Assembly: GCF_036689865.1 (NCBI RefSeq)
Contig: NZ_JBAHUQ010000005.1
Coordinates: 124,001-188,000, forward strand
Direction: 5' to 3'
Origin: Magnetococcus sp. PR-3
GTDB taxonomy: Bacteria > Pseudomonadota > Magnetococcia > Magnetococcales > Magnetococcaceae
DNA: 64,000 nt
Shown here one piece after another: positions 35,658-44,447 of this stretch. A program made the position numbers and the translations under genes. The notes beneath the pieces were generated by a model. It saw only the letters and a list, made by a program, of their open reading frames with translations. It was not told the DNA's origin and did not search any database. Within the stretch, counting starts at the first letter, position 1. Each line of letters starts with the position of its first letter.

Positions 35658-36134
35658 GGTAAACCTCAGTGGATGTGGCAGATTAGTTTGACCTATCTAC
35701 CGATAAAGCAATTTGAATACCTTAAGGATGAGCAAAGGCATCGTCAATCTTTTTTAGCGCGATTAATTATGAAATTATTTTTGGTTATATCATGTTATGC
35801 CGTTATTCTACCCATAAATGAGTAGTATGTATGGATATGAGTATGAGTTTATGCATCTCTGTGAATGGGGTGGATAATGTGGGCTTTAATGTGATGGTTT
35901 AAAATAGAATGGGTACGAGCATCGTGCTTTTTTAAGGTGATCCTTTACCGGTTGATCAAAGTTTAGAGTAACCCGCGCTTCATTTTCTTCGATAAAAAAA
36001 ATCAATACCTGTTAGGTGTGCATAACAAGATACCGAAATGGCGAACAAAGCAACGGTGGTGAAACAGTGGGTAAGTCATTACACTGCGCGGAGCAGAGAT
36101 GATTTTAGTGGGATGGTAAAGAGAGTAGGCAAAA
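35658..36134. other. AT-rich intergenic region, no gene found
   Basis: About 477 bases, noticeably more AT-rich than its neighbours. A 60-codon plus-strand ORF (from 35643) overlaps the start of the small membrane protein and has no ribosome site or recognisable character. Promoters of the two divergent flanking genes must lie here; none was identified with confidence. Confidence 0.5.
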
Positions 36135-36980
36135 ATGGTTGAGCTGTTACCCATAAAGGATGAGGATCTTCAAGGGGTGTGTGATTTTTTACACCGACAG
36201 ATGAATCCGCGTATTACCCCTGATCAGTGGTATACGGCGTTCAAACAGCCTTGGATGGTGGATAAGCCGAACCATGGTTATATGTTAAGGGAAAAAGGTG
36301 ATGTTGTTGGGGTATTGGCTGCCATCTATAGCCAGCAGCAGATCAATGGTCGCTTAGAGAGACTTTGTAATTTGACCAGTTGGCGTGTGTTGGAGCCTTA
36401 CAGTGCCATGTCCATGGGGCTTTTAAAGGCGATTATTAAACAACCCGACCAAACGGTGATTGGGACCACGCCCAGTGAGATGGTATGCAAGATCTACAAA
36501 CTACTGGGTTTTGAAATGGTTGCACAAACGCGTCGGGTGCTGCTGCCTCCACTGGGTTGGGATCCCAACGCTAAAGTCCTAATGGGGGATGCCGCCCGCG
36601 CCAGTTTACCCAAAGCAGAGCAACAGCGTTGGCTGGATCATGCTGACTTTGCTTGGCTGGATCAGGCGGTTCTGTTGGGTGGGAAAAATGAGGCGCCCTG
36701 TCATCTGGTTTGGCGTCGAGGGGTGTGGAAACGTCTACCCGGTGCGGTGCTGATGCATGTGGGTGCTGCAGAGACCTTTGTTGCTCATCATGGTATGTGG
36801 TCACGGTGGTTGTTGGGCAAAGGTTTGCCCTCTGCCCATGTAGAGCAGCGTTTGGTGCCGACATTGACCAAAGGCCGGGTCGAAGATTACGGTATGGCTA
36901 TGGGCTTAAAAAGTGAACGGTTACGGCCAGAGCAGTTGAGCTACCTGTATACTGAGCAGGTCGCGTTACCCCTGGAGTAG
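36135..36980 (+). CDS. GNAT-like protein next to a polysaccharide deacetylase
   Basis: 281 residues. The N-terminal half resembles an acetyltransferase-like fold: LLPIKDEDLQGVCDFLHRQM, the strand GDVVGVLAAIYSQQQINGRL, NLTSWRVLEPYSAMSMGLLKAII and VIGTTPSEMVCKIYKLLGFE (a GNAT C-terminal motif of the form x-x-Y/L-x-x-L-G-F). The second half is unlike GNAT proteins I know. The acetyl-CoA loop is poorly conserved. It ends 2 bases before the deacetylase start, so the two form an operon and probably act on the same surface glycan or peptidoglycan. Confidence 0.65.
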   Translation: MVELLPIKDEDLQGVCDFLHRQMNPRITPDQWYTAFKQPWMVDKPNHGYMLREKGDVVGVLAAIYSQQQINGRLERLCNLTSWRVLEPYSAMSMGLLKAIIKQPDQTVIGTTPSEMVCKIYKLLGFEMVAQTRRVLLPPLGWDPNAKVLMGDAARASLPKAEQQRWLDHADFAWLDQAVLLGGKNEAPCHLVWRRGVWKRLPGAVLMHVGAAETFVAHHGMWSRWLLGKGLPSAHVEQRLVPTLTKGRVEDYGMAMGLKSERLRPEQLSYLYTEQVALPLE

Positions 36981-36982
36981 CG

Positions 36983-37978
36983 ATGATGCATTCCGCCATA
37001 CAGCTTAAACCTCTCAGTAAGGATCACCCCCCCATGTTGCAAGTGGTGGTGGATACCGAAGAGGTGTTTGATTGGCATGCCCCCTTTGATCGGGCCCAGA
37101 CCGATGTTTCACATATGCGCCATGTGCACCGGGTGCAGGAGATCTTTGACCGTTATGGTATTAAGCCGATCTATGTTGTGGACCATCCTGTGGCTTCACA
37201 GCCCCAGGGTTATGAGCCCTTAGCCGCACTATTGGCCCAGGATCGCTGTATGATTGGTGCACATCTGCACCCTTGGGTCTCGCCACCCCATGATGAGGTG
37301 GTTAATACCCACAATGCATATCCGGGTAACCTACCTTATGCTTTGGAGCAGGAAAAACTAGAGCGGCTGACGCACACCATTACAGCCAATTTTGGCCAAC
37401 GACCGGTTATCTATAAAGCAGGACGTTATGGCTTTGGGCCAAATAGTGCGGAGATTTTGGCTGAGCTGGGCTATCACATTGATCTAAGCCCCTCACCAGG
37501 ATTTGATCAATCGGTCGACGGTGGGCCAGACCATAGCCGCTACCCATATACCCCTTTTACCTTTGCCGCGGGTAAACAGCGGCTGCTCTGTCTGCCCACC
37601 ACCGGTGGTTTTATGGGGGGGCTGCATCGCTGGGGGCCATACCTGCAACCCTATCTACAAAGTACGTGGGCTCAGCCTCTTAAACTGGGGGGGATTTTCT
37701 CTCGGTTGGGGTTGCTCAGTCGATTGCGTCTTTCACCTGAGGGGTTCGAGCAGGCTGACTTGCAACAATTGACACAGTGGTTGATGGGTAAAGGTGAACG
37801 TCTGTTTACCTTAAGCTTTCATTCACCCAGTTGGGAAAAAGGCCATACCCCTTATGTGCAGAGTGAGACCCAGTTACAGGAATTTTTGAACCGTATTGAT
37901 CGCTATTGTCATTTTTTTATGCATGAGCTTGGTGGGGTGTATCATACCCCTGCTACCCTGCAACAGATGCTTAAGTAG
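36983..37978 (+). CDS. Polysaccharide deacetylase-family protein (WalW-like)
   Basis: 331 residues. The metal site is visible: LQVVVDTEEVFDW (the catalytic D-T-E), IGAHLHPWVSPP (H-x-H-P-W) and the C-terminal FTLSFHSPSWEKG. The segment YKAGRYGFGPNSAEILAELGYHIDLSPSP is typical of WalW-type deacetylases. These enzymes remove N-acetyl groups from polysaccharides, or are inactive relatives used in polysaccharide assembly. No signal peptide, so the substrate is probably cytoplasmic or lipid-linked. Possible starts are the ATGs at 36983 and 36986. Confidence 0.87.
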   Translation: MMHSAIQLKPLSKDHPPMLQVVVDTEEVFDWHAPFDRAQTDVSHMRHVHRVQEIFDRYGIKPIYVVDHPVASQPQGYEPLAALLAQDRCMIGAHLHPWVSPPHDEVVNTHNAYPGNLPYALEQEKLERLTHTITANFGQRPVIYKAGRYGFGPNSAEILAELGYHIDLSPSPGFDQSVDGGPDHSRYPYTPFTFAAGKQRLLCLPTTGGFMGGLHRWGPYLQPYLQSTWAQPLKLGGIFSRLGLLSRLRLSPEGFEQADLQQLTQWLMGKGERLFTLSFHSPSWEKGHTPYVQSETQLQEFLNRIDRYCHFFMHELGGVYHTPATLQQMLK

Positions 37979-37985
37979 AGGCTGT

Positions 37986-39101
37986 TTAGGGATTGCCCAG
38001 AATCACAGGTACCTGCACCGTCTCACCCTGGCGCCATACGGTAACCAATACTTTATCCCCAACCCGGTACTGCTCTAAGATCTGCTGTAACTCACCTATA
38101 TTCTTAACTCTTTGCTTGCCAATGGCGGCGATCACATCCCCTAAGACAATACCTCGGTTTTCCAGCCGGCTGGCATGAAGGCCCGCATGGTCAGCGGCTG
38201 ATCCAGACTCAATACCAAGAATTAAAATACCCTCAACATCCAAGCGACTAAGAATCTGTTCACTGGTTTGGTCGCTGGCTCGAATACCCAAACTTGGGCG
38301 CTGGTAACGACCTTGGGCAATTAACTGGGGAACAACCCGGTTAACCACATCAACGGGTACCGCAAAACCAATACCGGCATAGGCACCTGATGGGCTGAAA
38401 ATGGCGGTATTAATACCAATTAAACGCCCTGCACTATCCAGCAGCGGGCCACCAGAGTTACCGGGGTTAATGGCGGCATCGGTCTGAATAAGATCTTCAA
38501 TGGATCCACCCTCTTCATTATCAATGCTGCGCTCCAGAGCAGAAATGACACCGGTGGTTAGGGTATGGTCCAAACCAAAGGGGTTACCAATGGCAAAAAC
38601 CTTCTGCCCAACTTGCAGGTTATGACTTTCCCCAATGGGAAGGGGAGGGACCATGCCTGCACCGGCATCAATCCGCAATACGGCCAGATCATGTTCTGGG
38701 CTTGCCCCCACCAAAACCGCATTAAAACTGGATTGATCAGAGAGGCGTACAATAGCCTCTGTAGCTTTTTTAACCACATGCCAGTTGGTCACAATATGGC
38801 CTTGGTTGTCCCATACAAAACCCGAGCCCGTACCTTGAGGGGTCTTAAGAATATTGCGGGTCCAGTAGTCGCGTACATGTTTGAGCGTGGTGATATAGAC
38901 AACGGAAGGCTTGGCCGCTTTGAAAATATCAATGGTGTTACGTTCATCATCTGCCAGGGTGCCACGGGCGGTAACCGCACGGGGCTCAGCCTGAAAAGAG
39001 ATTAAAAAACGTTCCAGCATTGGACCAAACACAACGCCAGCTAAAAGAAACAGAACGGCCCAAAAGAATAGGGTCTGAAGACGTGAGCTTGGACTACGCA
39101 T
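37986..39101 (-). CDS. DegS/HtrA-like membrane-anchored trypsin-like protease with PDZ domain
   Basis: 371 residues. An N-terminal membrane anchor (LFFWAVLFLLAGVVFGPML) precedes a trypsin-like domain with the catalytic triad in order: His in VTNWHVV, Asp in EHDLAVLRI and Ser in NPGNSGGPLL. A single PDZ domain follows (PSLGIRASDQ ... GDVIAAIGKQRVKNIGELQQIL). One anchor plus one PDZ is the DegS layout, which senses misfolded envelope proteins and cuts an anti-sigma factor. No anti-sigma gene is next to it. Confidence 0.92.
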   Translation of the reverse strand: MRSPSSRLQTLFFWAVLFLLAGVVFGPMLERFLISFQAEPRAVTARGTLADDERNTIDIFKAAKPSVVYITTLKHVRDYWTRNILKTPQGTGSGFVWDNQGHIVTNWHVVKKATEAIVRLSDQSSFNAVLVGASPEHDLAVLRIDAGAGMVPPLPIGESHNLQVGQKVFAIGNPFGLDHTLTTGVISALERSIDNEEGGSIEDLIQTDAAINPGNSGGPLLDSAGRLIGINTAIFSPSGAYAGIGFAVPVDVVNRVVPQLIAQGRYQRPSLGIRASDQTSEQILSRLDVEGILILGIESGSAADHAGLHASRLENRGIVLGDVIAAIGKQRVKNIGELQQILEQYRVGDKVLVTVWRQGETVQVPVILGNP

Positions 39102-39135
39102 CGTATATACCGGCTATGATGAAGAATAAATAGAA

Positions 39136-39168
39136 AGAGCCCAGCGATTATAACAAGCGCTGGGCTCT
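39136..39168 (-). terminator. Intrinsic terminator after the 81-residue coiled-coil gene
   Basis: Perfect 11-base stem AGAGCCCAGCG / CGCTGGGCTCT around an 11-base loop; T-rich tail on the minus strand. It lies upstream of the protease gene, separating the two. Confidence 0.85.
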
Positions 39169-39196
39169 GGATCCATTCTGGTTCTCATGCCGGGTG

Positions 39197-39442
39197 TTAG
39201 TGTTTTAAACCTCGGCAGATCTTATTCGCTTTTTTCCAGTGAGTCTGGAGTACACGGAGATCTTTTTCCAACCGTTTTTTGTGCTTCTCGTTTTTCTCTT
39301 CAGCAATCTCTTCCTGCAGCTTTTTTTCTTTCTTTTTAAGCTTTTTCAGGACTTCTTGCATATCCTCGCATTGATCTTTTTGCTTGGATTTTTTTGCGTC
39401 AAACAGACCTTCCAGGCGGTCTAATGCTTTGCCCAGCTTCAT
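39197..39442 (-). CDS. Small highly charged coiled-coil protein
   Basis: 81 residues from the ATG at 39442 (AGGAG upstream; the frame also opens with GTG at 39448). The body is almost entirely helical and Lys/Glu-rich (KKLKKKEKKLQEEIAEEKNEKHKKRLEKDL), ending KICRGLKH, with two cysteines (in KDQCEDM and NKICRGL). No family recognised. It lies between the NptA-like transporter and its own terminator. Confidence 0.6.
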   Translation of the reverse strand: MKLGKALDRLEGLFDAKKSKQKDQCEDMQEVLKKLKKKEKKLQEEIAEEKNEKHKKRLEKDLRVLQTHWKKANKICRGLKH

Positions 39443-39484
39443 CCCCACATCTCCTCGGTAAAAATAGATGATCCGGGGTGGTCA

Positions 39485-41314
39485 TTATGAACCGTTCTGT
39501 GCCCCCCCGTGATCCATAACCGTTTCTAGTTCCTCATCGCTCAAGGAAATAGCACGCTCAGCGTCACGCAGTCTCTCTTCATTAAACGGTACAAAAACAG
39601 ATTCGGCAACTTGAATCAGTCGTTTGGAGATGTCATAAGCATAAGCACTGTCATTCATCAGTGATGTTGCCATCTTGTCCGTGATCTCTTTATTACGGAT
39701 AAGGTGGTCCAAATTGTCATTGGCCAGTACATCACTGTCTTCAATGCGCACACGCAGAGTATCCAAAGAAAGCACCGTTAGTGTATCACTTTGCTCAGTG
39801 GCTTCAAGTCGTACTTCAGCCAGTGAGCGAAGTAGATCCAGCATCTGCCCACGGATTTTATCATATTCATCACGAATGGCTGGATTATCAATGTTGGCAT
39901 AGCGCACCAGGTTTTTGCGCATATGTTTGACATCTTTAATCGCCTCAACCACTTTTCGGCAGGCAACCCGCTGTTCAAACAGCCGGGAGGCCATTTCTGA
40001 CGACATGTTAAACTCTGGTGTGCCGGAGAATTCAATGATGGTGCCGTATAGACCCTTAATGCGTTGGTCATAGAGCTCATCCACATCCATCTCCATCACT
40101 TTACGTCGCTCTTTGACCAGATCACAGGCATCGGTGGGGTGGTCGATGTCATTATTTTCCAAGTTGAGCGCTTGAAGAGAGATGCCAACGGCATTGTCAT
40201 AGAGGTGAATGACCTCTTTACGTAGAGACTCCAAAAAGGCTGCTGGGATGCTGCGGTTGGCATCATGCAGATATTGGGCGGTAACCAGATCCTGTTGCTT
40301 GTCTTGTAAGGTGCGCTCCAAAAAGGTAACCAACCAGCCTAACCAAGGGAGCATGACCAACAGCCCCAACAGGTTAAACAGAGTATGGAAAACAGCCAGT
40401 TTTAAGGTGTAATCGGTGGCGGAAATTCCCACATAGCTACTGACCACATCAACAGCCTGTGAGATCTGCATCATAAAGACGATGGCCAGCAGACCTGTGG
40501 CAATATTGAAAATTAGATGGGCCATTGCCAATCGTTTACCTGCCACGTTGGCACTTAAAGAACCAATGATGGCCGTGATGGTTGTACCGATGTTGGCACC
40601 AATGGCCAAAGCCAAGGCATTTTCATAGGTAATTTGGCCAGCGGCCAAGGCTGTAATGATCAAGACCAGGGTCGCGTGGCTGGACTGCATAACAACCGTG
40701 GCAAAAACACCAATACCGGTAAAGAGCAATAATCCTTTTAAACCACCTACTGCAAACTGAGAAAGGTCGATGGAAGATTTAAAGGTTTCAAAGCCCTCTT
40801 TCATATGGTGAATACCCAAGAAGAGCAGCCCTAAACCCACCAGAATGTAGCCGATACCGCGCCAAGCGGGTGTCTTTTGGAACAATCCAATCACACCAAA
40901 AACCAACATGGGCATGGCATACGCTGAAATTTTAACCTTCAGCCCCAGGCCAGCCACCAACCAAGCACCGGTGGTGGTGCCTAAGTTGGCCCCAAAGATA
41001 ATACCAATGCCCTCTTGTAGGCCCAGTAAACCCGCGCTGACAAATGAAATGGTAATGACCGAAACCAGTGAGCTGGATTGCATTAATGTTGTACTGACAA
41101 CACCAAAGCTCAGTGACTTCCAGGTTTTATCTGTGGTGTGACGCAGGATTTTTTCCAGAACACCGCCTGAGAATATACGGAAGCCCTCCTCCATGGAGAC
41201 CATGCCAAACAGGAAGATGGCAACACCTGCGGCAATTTCCTTAAAATCAGGGCTTACCCAAAAGCCATATGCCAGAAGAAGACAGATAATAGGCAGGAAT
41301 ATTTTACGGATCAT
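39485..41314 (-). CDS. Na+/phosphate symporter, NptA/YjbB type, with PhoU-like domain
   Basis: 609 residues. The N-terminal half holds two inverted Na/Pi-cotransporter repeats, each with a QSS motif (LMQSSSLVSVITISFVSAG and VVMQSSHATLVLIITALAAG) and GANLGTT/GANIGTT loops; the C-terminal third is a PhoU-like helical domain (AFLESLRKEVIHLYDNAVGISLQALNLE ... DKMATSLMNDSAYAYD). It should import phosphate, or export it as suggested for E. coli YjbB. It is divergent from the P-loop/GAF gene, with DUF47 and Pit genes beyond. Confidence 0.93.
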   Translation of the reverse strand: MIRKIFLPIICLLLAYGFWVSPDFKEIAAGVAIFLFGMVSMEEGFRIFSGGVLEKILRHTTDKTWKSLSFGVVSTTLMQSSSLVSVITISFVSAGLLGLQEGIGIIFGANLGTTTGAWLVAGLGLKVKISAYAMPMLVFGVIGLFQKTPAWRGIGYILVGLGLLFLGIHHMKEGFETFKSSIDLSQFAVGGLKGLLLFTGIGVFATVVMQSSHATLVLIITALAAGQITYENALALAIGANIGTTITAIIGSLSANVAGKRLAMAHLIFNIATGLLAIVFMMQISQAVDVVSSYVGISATDYTLKLAVFHTLFNLLGLLVMLPWLGWLVTFLERTLQDKQQDLVTAQYLHDANRSIPAAFLESLRKEVIHLYDNAVGISLQALNLENNDIDHPTDACDLVKERRKVMEMDVDELYDQRIKGLYGTIIEFSGTPEFNMSSEMASRLFEQRVACRKVVEAIKDVKHMRKNLVRYANIDNPAIRDEYDKIRGQMLDLLRSLAEVRLEATEQSDTLTVLSLDTLRVRIEDSDVLANDNLDHLIRNKEITDKMATSLMNDSAYAYDISKRLIQVAESVFVPFNEERLRDAERAISLSDEELETVMDHGGAQNGS

Positions 41315-41756
41315 AAGGCCACTCTCAATATCATTAACACAAACGTAGATAACCGGTATGGCATGTCATGCAACACAAGCATAGAAAGCCTTAAGATATA
41401 TGCTTCTTCATATGTTTATGTATGCAACGACGAAGGTTGGGAACCAGAACAAATCGTGGTATGTCCAATATCAAAAATAGCAAGAACTCCATCATAAAGT
41501 CACATAAAATTTACAAACACGACATGTTGATTTAGAATGAGTGCGTTCCATATCGCAAAATAAGTAGCACTATTTAAGTATGGAATGCTTTTTAAGGTTA
41601 TAAGAACACCTAAATATTCAATAGCATATGCCATTATGACAGGGTGGTATTTGAAATATGGGGTGGATTGTTACCGGTGAGACACATGCAGATCAAATGA
41701 TTGTGTTGTGCTTATCGTACGAAGAGACATTGTTTTGCTAAAGGGAGGATGGACAG
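41315..41756. other. Divergent intergenic region with a structured element
   Basis: About 442 bases between the phosphate symporter and the P-loop/GAF gene. It holds a hairpin at 41543-41588 and a degenerate Pho-box-like run (41489-41510). Promoters for both genes must be here. No gene was found. Confidence 0.5.
41543..41588. repeat. Long imperfect hairpin in the phosphate-locus divergent region
   Basis: Outer arms GCGTTCCATA / TATGGAATGC pair with one wobble; the inner AAATA / TATTT arms extend the fold. The element could act as an operator or mRNA leader structure for the P-loop/GAF gene. Confidence 0.4.
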
Positions 41757-43043
41757 ATGGAGGAAGTTGTGTTGCAAACGCAGCCATTCTCTGCCCATAA
41801 AGAGTTAAAGGGTGTGCGCTACCCTCAGGATGCTGTATTCAGGGACCTGATTGTCACCGGCCCCCCCGGATCGGGTAAAAGTACGTTGATTGCCTATCTG
41901 GATGGATGGCCTGACGAGGGGATTATTGACCTAACGCAGAAGGATTGGTGGAAATCACCAGCCCTGCATATGCGTCCGCGTGAAGTTCATTTCCTTATCC
42001 CCTTTGTCGGCTTTGAAAAAGCGGTGCCGGTCTATGAGCTGGATGAACTGGATGATCCCGATTTTTTAGAGGTCGACCTGTTCCGTATTATCTTACCCCC
42101 CCGCAAAACAGGACCTTTTGCAACGGATTTCCGTAGTCGGTATCTGTTTGAGTTTGTTTTGCCTGATGCTCAGCTCATGTTCAAACGGCGCCAACAACGG
42201 GCAAAAGCAGGTAGTCACACTGTAGATCAAGGGCTTAGTTTGGCCAAAGTGCAGCATGAGCTGGCCGTCTACCAAAAGCTTGCGATGTTTATGCATCAAG
42301 CTGGTATGCGTATTTTGATCCGTGAAGATGTGGATGCCCCTCCGGTTGCCATTCATAATGCCCAGGCTTTTTCCATTCAGGAACGCCACCTCTCATCCAA
42401 AGAGTTGTTGCAGACCATGGATCAGGTGCAGCTGCGCCAGCGGGTACTAAACCGTTCCTGGAGCGAGCGTGCCAACAAAGAGCTATTGGCACTGTTTGTT
42501 GAGATGGTACCTAAAGCTCTGGATGTAGCCTCTTGTGCTATTTTTATTCGTCAGCAAGATGGCGACGACTTCTGGCTGGCCTGTGGCAGTGATGGGGATC
42601 AAATGCCACTGCTTGCCCAAGCGACAGAGGGGCAAGCGCCGGGCTGTGCGTTAGTTTCTCGTGTCATACGTGAAGGGGTCTACCATGTGGTGGAGCCCAT
42701 GCCTCATGGACTGAATTCACCATCCAAGGATGTGTTGCCTGAAACCCGCAATGCGCTGTGTGTCCCCATTGCTCACCTTTCAGGACAAGGGGCTTCTGGG
42801 GCGATCTTAGTACGGAATACGTTGGGTGAACGTGATTTTCGTGAGTCTGACCGTCTGTTTTTGGAGCGACTGTCCCAGCATCTTCAAACGGCTTCGGAAT
42901 CACTTTTCTTGCGTCAGGAGTTGTTGGATTTTTCTCAACTCCTCTCTCAAAAAGTGCAGAGTTCGCAGTGGATGGTCATGGTCATTGCTTTTTTGTTGAT
43001 GGCATTGCTGGCAGAAACCGCTTTGTTGTTGCTTATTGGGTAA
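41757..43043 (+). CDS. P-loop / GAF / C-terminal membrane-anchor protein of the phosphate locus
   Basis: 428 residues; GGGAGG upstream. A nucleotide-binding domain starts the protein: Walker A GPPGSGKST at residues 35-43, with a long region after it (WWKSPALHMRPREVHFLIPFVGFEKAVPV, FRSRYLFEFVLPDAQLMFKRRQQRA) like a P-loop kinase or AAA-related protein but without an obvious DEAD-type Walker B. A GAF domain follows at about 230-390 (SCAIFIRQQDGDDFWLACGSDGD, RNALCVPIAHLSGQGASGAILVRN). A hydrophobic C-terminal segment (MVMVIAFLLMALLAETALLLLIG, about 403-427) anchors it in the membrane from the cytoplasmic side. Its position among phosphate-transport genes suggests a signalling role. No characterised family recognised. 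Confidence 0.7.
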   Translation: MEEVVLQTQPFSAHKELKGVRYPQDAVFRDLIVTGPPGSGKSTLIAYLDGWPDEGIIDLTQKDWWKSPALHMRPREVHFLIPFVGFEKAVPVYELDELDDPDFLEVDLFRIILPPRKTGPFATDFRSRYLFEFVLPDAQLMFKRRQQRAKAGSHTVDQGLSLAKVQHELAVYQKLAMFMHQAGMRILIREDVDAPPVAIHNAQAFSIQERHLSSKELLQTMDQVQLRQRVLNRSWSERANKELLALFVEMVPKALDVASCAIFIRQQDGDDFWLACGSDGDQMPLLAQATEGQAPGCALVSRVIREGVYHVVEPMPHGLNSPSKDVLPETRNALCVPIAHLSGQGASGAILVRNTLGERDFRESDRLFLERLSQHLQTASESLFLRQELLDFSQLLSQKVQSSQWMVMVIAFLLMALLAETALLLLIG

Positions 43044-43728
43044 AGCGGTTTAACACACCTGTGCTTGGCCATTTTGCGCAACTCAGGTATTATCCTGTGT
43101 TATGCCCCATAGCATAGGTTTATGGTAACCCGTGCGGGCGGCAACCCTTGTGTGCTTGCCTGGGCCCCATCCCCCCCCCTGTTCGTCCATCTCTCTCGTT
43201 TGTTTCTTCGTACGCTTGATCTGAACAATGCCCCGTGAGCACCTCTTTCGTTCCTGAGCTGCGCAACATCGACCCACTCCCCTTTTGTACAAAAATGCAG
43301 ACCATGCTGATCGTAATGAGAAGCGAAACGCCTCGTTGGTGTTTTTTTATCGCTTAATTCTCCTTTTCTAGATGTGGATTTCACCAAAAGATGCTTATCT
43401 GAACTATTGCGGCTAGATTTTTCTGTAAAATCATCACAAAAAAATGCGAATGACGCAGAAAAGTCACAGAAAGGTGAATAAGACTGTCACATTGTCAGGT
43501 CATTCTAGTGTGGTGTAGAGTTTCTCATAACGATAAAAACCAGTTGGCGGGTCGTTTTTTCGGTGAATGGGGAGGGTTCTCATGAATGCTGACCTCTCTC
43601 AATTTCGGAGGACCATTCTGACCAGCTTGGTAAAGGATGCAGGGCACCATCTGTGACAGATGCTGTTATCGGATTATGTGTCCATTCATTTCAGTTCAGT
43701 GACTTTGACTAAGAGGAGAGGCAGATCC
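43044..43728. other. Intergenic region with possible Pho-type promoter for the DUF47-pit operon
   Basis: About 685 bases. Near the right end, CTGTCAC (43484-43490) and AGGTCAT (43497-43503) resemble one half-site and a degenerate second half-site of a Pho box. TTGTCA (43492-43497) and TAGAGT (43516-43521) with an 18-base spacer form a possible promoter. The minus-strand ORFs in the left half have no ribosome site or protein character. The rest shows nothing recognisable. Confidence 0.4.
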
Positions 43729-44412
43729 ATGGGCACCACCAATCCGTTGGCCTCGCTATTGGGGCGATCACCCTTTAAACCGATGCAAGAGCATATGCGA
43801 ACCGTTGTCACTTGTGTGCAGCAGGTCCCTGATCTGTTTAAGGCACTTGAGAACAATGATCGTGATGCATTGAATAAGGTTAAAGATAAAATTTTTGAGT
43901 TGGAAAATAAGGCCGATGATCTGAAAAATGATCTTCGAGCCCATCTGCCTAACTCGCTGTTTATGCCTGTTGCTCGGCGAGATTTGTTGGAGATCCTGGA
44001 TATGCAGGATGCCATTGCAGATACCGCCCAGGATATTGCAGGTCTATTGACCCTGCGTGAAGATCTGTCACCGCCAAGTGGTATGTGTGCCCAGTTTGCT
44101 GAACTCTCTGTGCGCTGTGTGGCAACCTGTGAAAAGGCAGGTGAAGCCATTGAAGAGCTGGATGAGCTGCTTGAGACAGGCTTTGGTGGTCGTGAGTCTG
44201 AGTTGGTTGAAAAAATGTTGAAAGAGCTCAGTGATCTGGAAGATGAGACAGATCACTTGGGTATCGCTTTATGTCAATCCCTGTTTGCCCGTGAAGATGA
44301 GATCAAACCGGTGGTGACAATAATGCTCTACCAGATGATCCGGGACATCGGAAATCTGGGGGACTATGCCGAGAAGGTGGGCGATCGCCTGCGCCTTCTT
44401 ATTGCACGCTAA
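43729..44412 (+). CDS. DUF47 PhoU-like protein (TIGR00153 type)
   Basis: 227 residues from the ATG at 43729 (GAGGAGAGG upstream). An all-helical PhoU-like fold: SLLGRSPFKPMQEHMRTVVTCVQQVPDLFKALE at the start, FMPVARRDLLEILDMQDAIADTAQDIAGLL in the middle, and REDEIKPVVTIMLYQMIRDIGNLGDYAEKVGDRL at the C-terminus. Members are found directly before Pit transporters, as here, and probably regulate their activity by binding metal or phosphate state. The pit gene follows 35 bases later. Confidence 0.94.
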   Translation: MGTTNPLASLLGRSPFKPMQEHMRTVVTCVQQVPDLFKALENNDRDALNKVKDKIFELENKADDLKNDLRAHLPNSLFMPVARRDLLEILDMQDAIADTAQDIAGLLTLREDLSPPSGMCAQFAELSVRCVATCEKAGEAIEELDELLETGFGGRESELVEKMLKELSDLEDETDHLGIALCQSLFAREDEIKPVVTIMLYQMIRDIGNLGDYAEKVGDRLRLLIAR

Positions 44413-44447
44413 TCGGTAACTGATCAGAGCAGTCAGGGGATCTCTCT

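Noticed and set aside
35643-35825. 60-codon plus-strand ORF in the AT-rich gap
   Set aside because: It overlaps the start of the small membrane protein, which has a ribosome site, and has none of its own.
43100-43387. 95-codon minus-strand ORF in the gap before the DUF47 gene
   Set aside because: No ribosome site, no recognisable domain, and its composition looks like antisense shadow of non-coding DNA.
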